A model generated the notes under the pieces. That model did not search any database and had not been told where the DNA came from. It was given only the letters and a program-made list of their open reading frames with translations. A stretch of DNA of 64,000 nucleotides from Belliella aquatica (lineage in GTDB: Bacteria; Bacteroidota; Bacteroidia; Cytophagales; Cyclobacteriaceae), in NCBI RefSeq assembly GCF_014637795.1, contig NZ_BMFD01000003.1, positions 346,878 to 410,877 of the forward strand, in the 5' to 3' direction. The translations under genes and the position numbers were made by a program. Below are positions 1 through 8,674 of this stretch, piece by piece (within the stretch, counting starts at the first letter, position 1; every line of letters starts with the position of its first letter).

Positions 1-2
1 AT

Positions 3-854
3 TTACTCTGATCCCATCAAAGCAAAGAATTTGTCTAAATCAGGTATGATTACGATTCGAGTTCTCCTGTTTTTAGCCATATTTTCTGGGCTATCATTTT
101 CTACAAGAGGCATATGACTGCTTCTTCCAGCAGCGATCAGCTTCTCGGGAGCGACGTTGTACTTTGTTTCTAATGCTCTGACAATGGATGTTGCACGTTT
201 TACACTTAAGTCCCAGTTATCTTGTAAGATTGCTGTAGAAATAGTTCTTGGGTCGGTATGACCTTCGATCATCACTTCCATACTTGGTTCGGAATTGATT
301 ACTTCAGCTAATTTTTTGAGTAATCCATCAGCATTTCTACTTACTACATAACTCCCTGTGTTAAAAAGTAATCTATCAGATACAGAAATCATCACAACGG
401 TTTTATCAATGTCGATTTGGATATCTTCATTTTCTTCTGCAGATCCATCTGTAATTGATTTTTTCAAATTATATGAAATAGCAAGATTTACAGAATCTTC
501 CATAGTCTTAGCATTTTTAAGATCCTCAGGATCTACATTAGCTAACGTAGCTTTTAATCCTTCTCTACTATTGTTCGACATTGGAACAGCTCCATCTAAG
601 CTGAATTTGGCATCACTTGTTTCGCGTAGAGAGTTGATTTTCGCATTATATTCTTCTACTCTTTGCTCAATTCTAGCAAATCTTTCCTGAAGAATTTTAT
701 TTTCTTCTTCTAATTTTTCTTTTTCGGACGTTGTTTCAGCTAGATGGAATGATGTAGTATTGAAATCATTTTCTAAGGCCACATATTTCTTTTTTGACAC
801 ACAGGAAGCCATCAAAGCTCCCGACACAATTGTTATTAAAATTAGTCTTTTCAT
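3..854 (-). CDS. OmpA-family outer-membrane lipoprotein
   Basis: Probable peptidoglycan-associated lipoprotein of the outer membrane. I start it at 854 (MKRLILIT...) rather than at the upstream in-frame ATG at 902, because this gives a lipoprotein signal ending in a lipobox with the modified residue Cys18. A coiled-coil of roughly 50 residues (about 30-80) follows, and the last 130 residues are an OmpA-like peptidoglycan-binding domain with the EGHTDPRT and NRRTRIVII motifs. The stop codon lies at bases 3-5, so the gene is complete. It stands apart from the regulator gene next to it, which is read in the same direction. The family is clear; the specific role (envelope tethering or motor stator) cannot be read from the sequence. 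Confidence 0.85.
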   Translation of the reverse strand: MKRLILITIVSGALMASCVSKKKYVALENDFNTTSFHLAETTSEKEKLEEENKILQERFARIEQRVEEYNAKINSLRETSDAKFSLDGAVPMSNNSREGLKATLANVDPEDLKNAKTMEDSVNLAISYNLKKSITDGSAEENEDIQIDIDKTVVMISVSDRLLFNTGSYVVSRNADGLLKKLAEVINSEPSMEVMIEGHTDPRTISTAILQDNWDLSVKRATSIVRALETKYNVAPEKLIAAGRSSHMPLVENDSPENMAKNRRTRIVIIPDLDKFFALMGSE

Positions 855-982
855 AAGTTGGTTTGTTTTAATTATCGAAACCAATTTCAAAAACGAAGCC
901 ATTGTAAATAGACCTGTTATTTCAAACCTATAATTGTTATTGTTCTAGCGTATTTTGTTTAAAAATATCGGATTACTGTTCC

Positions 983-3859
983 TTAAAATTTCAAAATATA
1001 TTCTTGTAGGTTTTCTGATCGTTCTAAATTCAGTTTTTTTCTAAGTCTATAGCGAGCGATTTCAACACCACGGATCGAGATATTCATTAGATAAGCAATT
1101 TCCTTTGTGGAGAGATTCATTCTCAAATAGGCACTAAGTTTTATTTCTTGAGGACTTAAGCTTGAATATTCTTTTTTGAATCTAGACATGAAATCTCCGT
1201 GAACTTGATCAAAATGTATTTCAAATTGCTCCCAATCTTGGTCTTCTGCTATGTTTTTTTCAATGTTTTTAATCACTTTCTGAATTTCATTTTTCACTTC
1301 TTGATTTTTACTTTTTTTGGTTATGCTATTTAGATTGTTTCGCATATGGTCTATGAAACCATTTTTGGTGATTAAATGCATCGTAGCAGTCGCTAATTCT
1401 TTGTCTTTCAGAGAAATTTCTTGCTTGAGTTTCTCAGTTTTCAATTTCTCTATCTCTGCTTGAGTAATTTTCAATTCAGAATCTTTCTCTTCAATTACTT
1501 TTCTAGACGCAGTTTTGAGACGCTGTGCTTTTTGTTGATATCTTTTTTCAATCAACCGATATATTAAATATATACCTACTACTAAAAGAATGAAATAGAT
1601 AAAATAAGCCAGTCCACTTCTATACCAAGGAGGTAAAATCCGGAAAGTATAACTGGCCGCTGGGCTTACCTCACCATATAGATTTCTGCTTTTGACGTGA
1701 AATGTATACTTGCCTTCTCTAAGGTTTGTATAGGCCTTTTCGCTTTTATCTACCCAGTCGCCATAACTGTCTTCTAATCCTTCTAGCCAATACTGAAATC
1801 TTAATTCTTTTTCATTATTCGGAATCGGATTACTACTTTCAAACCTGATGTTTGCTTTATTGTACGCTATCCTTGGTACCTGAGAGGCCGATTGATGGTG
1901 ATGCAAATTATTTTCAGTAATAGAGCTTCCGTGAAAAAGTAAAGAATCAGATGGTCCCGTGAGATAGACTGCCCTAATCAAGGTGGGGAAATTTGATGCT
2001 TGATAGTTGTTTTCATTTAAGTTAAAAGTAATAAAACCCTCATTGGCTCCAAAGAGAATTTGATTTCCTTGGATACTGGATATGTTTTGAAGGTCATCAT
2101 TGAGAAGTGGGAGAAGTTGATTAAATACTTTATAGATTTTTTTGAAGCTCCCGTCAACCTTTCTTTCAAGAACGCCGATTTCTGATTCTCCAATAAAGTG
2201 AATATTGCCCATTTGGTCCTCTACTAGAAAGTGAGCTAAAAAACCACCGTCAAAGTATGGGTAGAAAAACTCATCTCTTTCAAATTTTGATGTAAGCTCG
2301 TTGAATTTGAAAATTCCAGCTTGCGTTGTAAAGACAAGCCTATTATTAATCTTCCAAACATTGTTTAAGATACTCGTCGGAAGGCCTGATTCAGGACCAA
2401 AATATTCAACAGTAACATTTTCTTTTCTGCTATCTAATTCTAGCCTATAGAGTCCTTTATATCCATGTGCTACCCAAATATAGCCTCGATCATCTTGTTC
2501 TATGATTCTACTGGATTCATTAAATCCATTTATTTCCCGTAGATATTTGACGCCTGTCGGTGTTTTTTCATACAGATGCAATCCAGTATAGCTTCCGACT
2601 AAGATCAGGGTAGAACTCCCACGCAAACTTTGAAAATTCCATATTCCGCTTGGCCCTTCGATTCTTTCTGCTTTGTTGTTTTTTATGGCATACGCTCCGT
2701 CATTATGTGCTACTAGTAGTTCGTTATGCACAGATTTGATCTGATACACTTGACCTGTTGAATTTGGAATCATGCTTATTGGGGACCAACTCTCTTTATT
2801 TTGTTCTTGAAAATAAACACCATTGTTAGTTCCATAATATAGTTTGTCATTATTGAGATATGCACTGTATCCAGTACCAGTTAAGCCAGAATACTGATTG
2901 ATTTTTCGGAAAGGGAGACTCAATTGAACCATCGTAAGTCCATTGTTATGACCCATCCAAAGGTTTCCTGATAAGTCTTCGAATAATGAGACTATTGAAT
3001 TATTATTGAGCCCATTATTTTTATCAAATTTTAAAATTGTTTCACCAAATGAATCCACTATCATTAAACCATTCAATTGAGTACCAATAGCAATGTGACC
3101 ATTTCGTAGCATCAATGCAGTATTGATTGTGAGTGAATTTTCAGATGTCCATGGGCTTATCAAATCACCATTTATTGTAAATATCCCTTCATCTCTAGTG
3201 AAGACGAGGTATTTATCTTGCGTAGTTTGGAATATGGTAGTAACTAATTTATTTCCAAAGAATTTTTCTGCAGAGAGAGGGATGAGCCTTCCATTTTGAA
3301 GCTTTTTTAAGCCATTACCCAATTCATTGACGAAAAGTAAACTGTTATTGTAATGGAAGCTTTCAAAAGCACTTTCACTCTCAATTTTGCCTATAAATTG
3401 TTGGGTTTTATCAAAAACAAAAAGTGTATTAGAGGTACAAAAATAGATTTCACTATTGCCAACATATACTTTCCATACTTCTCCAAGGTCACGATCTACT
3501 TCGGGAAGTTTATTTTTGAAAGATGTGAAAATTAATTGTCCTAGATCATCTGGTATAAATACACCAAAATCACCTTGTCCAGAAACATAGACAAGCCCAT
3601 TGTGATCAACTTGTACATGTCTAGTTTTAGCACCGTTGGGAAGTGCATATCTTCTCCATGATGTACCATCATGTTCTAATATTCCATAATTATTTGCAAC
3701 AAACAACATACCCGATTGATCCTGGGTAATTGCATAGTTTTGTATTCCCCCTTGGTATTCTTGACTCGAATAATACCTCGAAAATGGCAATCCGATGCCT
3801 TGAGAAAATAATATGAACGGACTCAGAAAAGAAATCAACAGCAGTAGAAGTGTTTTCAT
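983..3859 (-). CDS. Membrane-anchored propeller / Y_Y_Y / LuxR-type HTH regulator
   Basis: One-component transcription regulator of 958 residues. It has a signal peptide, then a long stretch of two-component-regulator propeller (Reg_prop) repeats up to about residue 660, a Y_Y_Y (triple tyrosine) domain, one membrane helix at about 750-770, a cytoplasmic coiled coil, and a C-terminal LuxR/GerE helix-turn-helix (about 900-955, SPQEIKL...STKEIA). There is no histidine kinase or receiver domain, unlike the hybrid two-component regulators of Bacteroides. The periplasmic propeller is expected to sense a glycan fragment. It is divergent from the susC gene with 247 bp between them, so it probably controls the polysaccharide locus to its right; that is inference from position. 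Confidence 0.85.
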   Translation of the reverse strand: MKTLLLLLISFLSPFILFSQGIGLPFSRYYSSQEYQGGIQNYAITQDQSGMLFVANNYGILEHDGTSWRRYALPNGAKTRHVQVDHNGLVYVSGQGDFGVFIPDDLGQLIFTSFKNKLPEVDRDLGEVWKVYVGNSEIYFCTSNTLFVFDKTQQFIGKIESESAFESFHYNNSLLFVNELGNGLKKLQNGRLIPLSAEKFFGNKLVTTIFQTTQDKYLVFTRDEGIFTINGDLISPWTSENSLTINTALMLRNGHIAIGTQLNGLMIVDSFGETILKFDKNNGLNNNSIVSLFEDLSGNLWMGHNNGLTMVQLSLPFRKINQYSGLTGTGYSAYLNNDKLYYGTNNGVYFQEQNKESWSPISMIPNSTGQVYQIKSVHNELLVAHNDGAYAIKNNKAERIEGPSGIWNFQSLRGSSTLILVGSYTGLHLYEKTPTGVKYLREINGFNESSRIIEQDDRGYIWVAHGYKGLYRLELDSRKENVTVEYFGPESGLPTSILNNVWKINNRLVFTTQAGIFKFNELTSKFERDEFFYPYFDGGFLAHFLVEDQMGNIHFIGESEIGVLERKVDGSFKKIYKVFNQLLPLLNDDLQNISSIQGNQILFGANEGFITFNLNENNYQASNFPTLIRAVYLTGPSDSLLFHGSSITENNLHHHQSASQVPRIAYNKANIRFESSNPIPNNEKELRFQYWLEGLEDSYGDWVDKSEKAYTNLREGKYTFHVKSRNLYGEVSPAASYTFRILPPWYRSGLAYFIYFILLVVGIYLIYRLIEKRYQQKAQRLKTASRKVIEEKDSELKITQAEIEKLKTEKLKQEISLKDKELATATMHLITKNGFIDHMRNNLNSITKKSKNQEVKNEIQKVIKNIEKNIAEDQDWEQFEIHFDQVHGDFMSRFKKEYSSLSPQEIKLSAYLRMNLSTKEIAYLMNISIRGVEIARYRLRKKLNLERSENLQEYILKF

Positions 3860-4106
3860 AATCAGACTTTGGGTTTACGCTAAAGCAATATAAACTTTTT
3901 CAACTTGATGTAATAGAATATTGATAATTATAAGTTAATGTAAAAAGTTTAATTATACTCCAATTCACTCGTATCAATGATATTTACTGTATTTGTTGAG
4001 TTTTTGTGAAAATGAAAATCAGCATGTGATGTATTTATGATGTATTGTTATTTTTTGAATTACACTGGTAATTCATCAATTTCAAACATCAATAAATCCA
4101 AAGCAA

Positions 4107-7100
4107 ATGAAAAAAATTTTATTACTGTGTTTTGCCTTTGCGCTCCAATATGGAGTGTGGGCGCAATCGAGTGTAACTGGAACGGTTACTGATGATTCAG
4201 GATTTCCGATACCGGGCGTCAGCATTTTGAAGCTGCGATCTACGGTTGGAACTGTGACTGACCTTGATGGTAAGTATTCAATAAATGCATCGACTGGAGA
4301 TGAGCTTCAGTTTACTTTTATTGGATTCAAACCACAGGTTATCCCAGTTGGAAGTTCTTCAGAAATTAATGTGGTATTGGAAGAGGATTTAACCAACCTC
4401 AACGAGGTCGTAGTAATTGGTTACGGTTCTGCTACCAAAAGAGAATTGACAGGAGCTACTTCTCAGGTCAAAGGTGAAGCAATTGAGGCTATGAATATGC
4501 CTAGAGTGGATCAGGCTCTTCAAGGGAAAATTGCTGGTGTCAATATTTCAACTAATTCGGGGGCACCAGGAGGTACTTCTAACATAAGAATTAGGGGGAT
4601 TGGTACATTTGGTGACAACGACCCTCTTATCTTGGTAGATGGTGTAATTTATGATGCAGCGGGTTTAAATGCTTTGAATCCAAATGATATCGAATCTGTC
4701 AACGTCCTCAAGGATGGTACCGCAGGGATATATGGAGTAAGAGCAGCTAATGGTGTTATTTTAATAGAGACTAAAAAAGGTAGTTTAGGTGCTAAACCTA
4801 GATTAGATTTTAATGCTTATTACGGTGTTCAAGAAACAGCCAGAAAACTAGATCTTTTGAACGCTAGAGAATATGCGATTCTAAAAAATGAAGCTTTCGC
4901 TGCTGGTGGACAGGCACTACCGTTTAACAATGTGAATCTTGGAGAAGGAACAAACTGGCAAGATGCAGTTTTTCAAGAAGCTCCAATACAAGAGTATAAC
5001 CTGACGATGACAGGTGGAACTGAAAAAACTTCTTATTCCATAGGTGGGTCTTATTTTGGTCAACAAGGAATTGTAGGTGGCCCTAAAGCTAATTTTGAAA
5101 GGTACAATGCGAGAATCAATTTCATCACTGAAATAGCTCCTCGTGTCAAGTTTACCAATGTTCTACTTTACACGAGAGAAGAGAGTAGTGGATTAGCTCA
5201 AGGCGGTATCGGTTCGGTTCTTTACAATACGATCAATGCATACCCAACAGAGACCATCAGAGTTGGTGATAGATTCTCTTATTTGGATAATGTGAATGAT
5301 ATCATCAATCCATTGGCTCAAATGGAGAATACTTACAACAATACTTTTGTTAACAAATTTGTAGGTAAAGAAGAGATCGAATATAAAATCAACAGCAACT
5401 TTACATGGACAGGACGTGCAGGTTACAACTTTGCCATGGTAGATACTAAAGTATTTAATCCTTTAGTGTGGTATGGTCCTGGTAAATTTGCAAATTCTGC
5501 TCGAAATGCCAATTTAGACCCTGTTTTGGTGGATGTCGGAGGACTTGAAATTGAGAGAGGAGCTAATGTTTTTGAAGCTAGAAACACATTCCTAGATTAC
5601 AATTTGGAGACATTTCTAAACTATGACAGCAAATTTGGCGAGGATCATAGAGTGAAAGGGATGTTTGGACTTTCACTTGTAGGAAATAGAAGTGAGGGGC
5701 TCAATGGTACTGGTTTCAATATCCCAAACAATGACTTGAATTTTGCAGATATCTCCGCAAATCAAGCTCCAGGCGGATTTTTAAATAATGCTGGCTCCTT
5801 TCAAAGTAGACAAAGGCTGACTTCTGCTTTCATTAGAGGTGAATATGACTTTAAGCAACGCTACTTTGTTTCTGCAATTTTGAGAAGAGATGGTTCTACT
5901 AACTTTGGACCAAACAATAGAATAGGTTACTTCCCAGCAATTTCTGGTGCTTGGTTAATTTCAGACGAATCATTTTTCAATGTGAAAGCTATTGATTTTA
6001 TGAAATTGAGAACAAGTTTTGGAGTATCAGGAAATGACCAAATTGGCTTATTTAGATATAGAGGCTTGTTGAATGGATCTGCAACGTATGTTTTCAATGA
6101 TCTGATTGTCAATGGAGCTGCCATCGGAAACACAAGTAATCCAGATTTGAAATGGGAAACTACTTTCCAGACAAATATTGGTTTAGACTTCTCTTTATTT
6201 CAAAACATAGACTTCACAGCAAACTACTTTATCAAAAATACCAAAGACTTACTTTTCCAACCTGATGTTTCGGCATTATTAGGTTCTTATGGTCCAGGCG
6301 GTTCTCCGCCAGTTATCAACGCTGGGGATGTTTTAAACAGAGGACTTGAGTTGGAACTAGGCTATGGTTCGAATAGAAAAACGGGAGTAAACTTCAGATT
6401 TGATTACAACATTACTTTCTTGAAAAATGAAGTAACTGCTGTTCCTGAAGGTTTTGAGTTTATCCCAGGTGCAGGTTTTGGAGTAGGGGGAAATGTAGCT
6501 ACCAGATTCCAGAAAGGCTTCCCTATTGGTTATTTTGTCGGATATCAAACTGACGGTATATTCCAAACAGCAGAAGAAATCGCATCTAGTTCTGTAAGTC
6601 AGCCAGGCGCAGAACCAGGAGATTTGAGATTTGTAGATCAAAACGGTGATGGCGTGATCAATTTTGGTGACGATTCCGACAGAACAATGATTGGTTCTCC
6701 GATACCAAATATGATCATGGGCTTCAACTTTAATGTTGATTTCAAAGGCTTCGATTTAGGGGCGAATGTTTATGCTGCCTTAGGACAGGATATCATCCGA
6801 AATTATGAAAGACAGCAGCCATTTGCCAATCAGTTGGCCTACAATATTGATAGATGGACTGGTCCAGGAACTTCCAACGAAGTACCAAGATTGACAACTG
6901 GAGCAACGAGAAATACAGTATTCTCTGATTTCTACGTTGAAGATGGTTCATTTGTAAGGTTGAGAAATGTTCAGTTGGGTTATACTATTCCTTCTACCAT
7001 TTCTCAAAAAATCGGAATCCAATACTTTAGATTTTATTTAGCAGCCAATAACCTTGTGACTTTAACAAGATATCAAGGATTTGATCCAGATGTGGGATCT

Positions 7101-7184
7101 GGAAATCCACTTTTTGCAGGAGTTGATAATGGTATTTATCCACAAGCGCGCACATTTATGGCAGGTTTAAATATTAAATTTTAA
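4107..7184 (+). CDS. SusC/RagA-family TonB-dependent outer-membrane transporter
   Basis: Outer-membrane beta-barrel importing oligosaccharides, powered by TonB/ExbBD. Signal peptide to about residue 20 (ends WAQ/S), then a carboxypeptidase-regulatory-like domain (about 22-95), a plug domain with the family hallmarks IRIRGIGTF and ILVDGVIYD (about 105-220), and a barrel ending in the terminal aromatic residue (GLNIKF). Length 1025 is normal for the family. It is the first gene of a same-strand run SusC, SusD, PKD lipoprotein, GH16, with gaps of only 3-12 bp, so the four are almost certainly one operon. The GH16 enzyme at the end suggests that a beta-1,3-glucan such as laminarin is the substrate. 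Confidence 0.95.
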   Translation: MKKILLLCFAFALQYGVWAQSSVTGTVTDDSGFPIPGVSILKLRSTVGTVTDLDGKYSINASTGDELQFTFIGFKPQVIPVGSSSEINVVLEEDLTNLNEVVVIGYGSATKRELTGATSQVKGEAIEAMNMPRVDQALQGKIAGVNISTNSGAPGGTSNIRIRGIGTFGDNDPLILVDGVIYDAAGLNALNPNDIESVNVLKDGTAGIYGVRAANGVILIETKKGSLGAKPRLDFNAYYGVQETARKLDLLNAREYAILKNEAFAAGGQALPFNNVNLGEGTNWQDAVFQEAPIQEYNLTMTGGTEKTSYSIGGSYFGQQGIVGGPKANFERYNARINFITEIAPRVKFTNVLLYTREESSGLAQGGIGSVLYNTINAYPTETIRVGDRFSYLDNVNDIINPLAQMENTYNNTFVNKFVGKEEIEYKINSNFTWTGRAGYNFAMVDTKVFNPLVWYGPGKFANSARNANLDPVLVDVGGLEIERGANVFEARNTFLDYNLETFLNYDSKFGEDHRVKGMFGLSLVGNRSEGLNGTGFNIPNNDLNFADISANQAPGGFLNNAGSFQSRQRLTSAFIRGEYDFKQRYFVSAILRRDGSTNFGPNNRIGYFPAISGAWLISDESFFNVKAIDFMKLRTSFGVSGNDQIGLFRYRGLLNGSATYVFNDLIVNGAAIGNTSNPDLKWETTFQTNIGLDFSLFQNIDFTANYFIKNTKDLLFQPDVSALLGSYGPGGSPPVINAGDVLNRGLELELGYGSNRKTGVNFRFDYNITFLKNEVTAVPEGFEFIPGAGFGVGGNVATRFQKGFPIGYFVGYQTDGIFQTAEEIASSSVSQPGAEPGDLRFVDQNGDGVINFGDDSDRTMIGSPIPNMIMGFNFNVDFKGFDLGANVYAALGQDIIRNYERQQPFANQLAYNIDRWTGPGTSNEVPRLTTGATRNTVFSDFYVEDGSFVRLRNVQLGYTIPSTISQKIGIQYFRFYLAANNLVTLTRYQGFDPDVGSGNPLFAGVDNGIYPQARTFMAGLNIKF

Positions 7185-7189
7185 GAATC

Positions 7190-8662
7190 ATGAAAAATAC
7201 TTATAAATGGTTTCTATTCATGTCTCTATGGATATTTACCGCTTGTGACAGTTTATTAGATATAGATCCTGAGTTCACTCAGGATGCAGAAAACTTCTTT
7301 AATACAGAAGAAGATTTTGATAGAGCGATTATTGGGGTGTATGATATGATGCAGCCAGCCTATCTCAATATTTGGATAGGAGAAATAGCATCGGATAATT
7401 CCATAGCAGGTGGCGAAAGTGTAAATGATACACGAGGTCTTCATGAAATAGGAAGTATGACACACGGTGGTGTCAATGAAGAATTGAGAGCTGTGATGCG
7501 TGTAAACTACACGGGTATTGCAAGAGCAAATTACATTTTCGAAAATCAAGATAAATTAGATTTTGACGGGAAGGAATTAATCTTGGCTGAAGCAAGGTTT
7601 CTACGAGCCTACTTCTATTTCAATCTGGTTAAATATTTTGGTGACATGCCTTTGATTGTTGATAGAAGAATCTCAATTAATGAAATTGCCTCAACGCCAA
7701 GGACTCCAAAAGCACAAGTTTATGCACAGATAGAAACAGATTTGAGAAGTGCTATTGCTGGACTCCCTCCAACAGTTAGTGTAACAGGAAGACTGACAAG
7801 TGGTGCGGGTAAAGCTTTGCTAGGTAAGGTTTTGTTGTATCAAGGGAAGTATCCTGAAGCAGCAACTGTACTAGGAGAACTGATTGACAATAACCAAGGA
7901 GGCTATGCACTTTTCTCAGATTACAGCACACTGTTTTACGCCAACAATCAAAATGTAGCAGAAGATGTGTTTACGATTCAGTTTAGCGGACTTCAAGGTG
8001 GAGATTACGGATGCTTGATTTGCTTAAATGGAAACGCAGCTGTTGGTTTCCATGGAATCAGACTATACAATGGTCCTCTTTATGCAGATGGCAATAGTTA
8101 CAATCTACCAACTCAAGATTTATATGATTCCTTTGCTGATGGAGATATTCGAAGAGATGCTACAGCTTTGAATTTAGATGAATTTATCGCTGCACAGCCA
8201 AATTCTGAAGATATCACTTATGCAATTGGAGGAGGTGGTCATACAGGTTTCTTCAATAACAAATATATCAAGAGACTTGATGAAAGAGGTCTTCCAGATG
8301 ATGACTTGACGAGTCCATTGAACTACAGGGTGATTCGTTGGGCTGATGTACTATTGATGGCAGCAGAAGCATTCCAAAGAACAGGAAATGATGGTCGTGC
8401 TCGAACTGAGTTGAACAAGGTAAGAAGTAGAGTAAGCATGCCAGCTATCAATAGTTCAGGTGATGCTTTATTACAGGCAATTCTAGAAGAAAGAAGATTC
8501 GAGTTATCGGGTGAAGGATACAGATTCTTTGACCTAGTAAGAACAGGTCAAGCAGCTTCAAAGATTTCAGGATTTGTTACAGGAAAGCATGAAGTATTTC
8601 CGATTCCACAGGTAGAGATTGATCTTGCTGGTGGTGTTTGGAGTCAAAACCCAGGGTATTAA
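7190..8662 (+). CDS. SusD/RagB-family glycan-binding lipoprotein
   Basis: Surface lipoprotein that sits as a lid on the SusC barrel and captures oligosaccharides. The lipobox ends at Cys19 (IFTAC). The N-terminal SusD-like domain follows, with helical TPR-type segments, and the C-terminal signature EERRFELSGEGYRFFDLVR is present. Length 490 is typical. It starts five bases after the stop of the SusC gene and the two are expected to act as one complex. Confidence 0.95.
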   Translation: MKNTYKWFLFMSLWIFTACDSLLDIDPEFTQDAENFFNTEEDFDRAIIGVYDMMQPAYLNIWIGEIASDNSIAGGESVNDTRGLHEIGSMTHGGVNEELRAVMRVNYTGIARANYIFENQDKLDFDGKELILAEARFLRAYFYFNLVKYFGDMPLIVDRRISINEIASTPRTPKAQVYAQIETDLRSAIAGLPPTVSVTGRLTSGAGKALLGKVLLYQGKYPEAATVLGELIDNNQGGYALFSDYSTLFYANNQNVAEDVFTIQFSGLQGGDYGCLICLNGNAAVGFHGIRLYNGPLYADGNSYNLPTQDLYDSFADGDIRRDATALNLDEFIAAQPNSEDITYAIGGGGHTGFFNNKYIKRLDERGLPDDDLTSPLNYRVIRWADVLLMAAEAFQRTGNDGRARTELNKVRSRVSMPAINSSGDALLQAILEERRFELSGEGYRFFDLVRTGQAASKISGFVTGKHEVFPIPQVEIDLAGGVWSQNPGY

Positions 8663-8674
8663 ATAAGAACTCAA

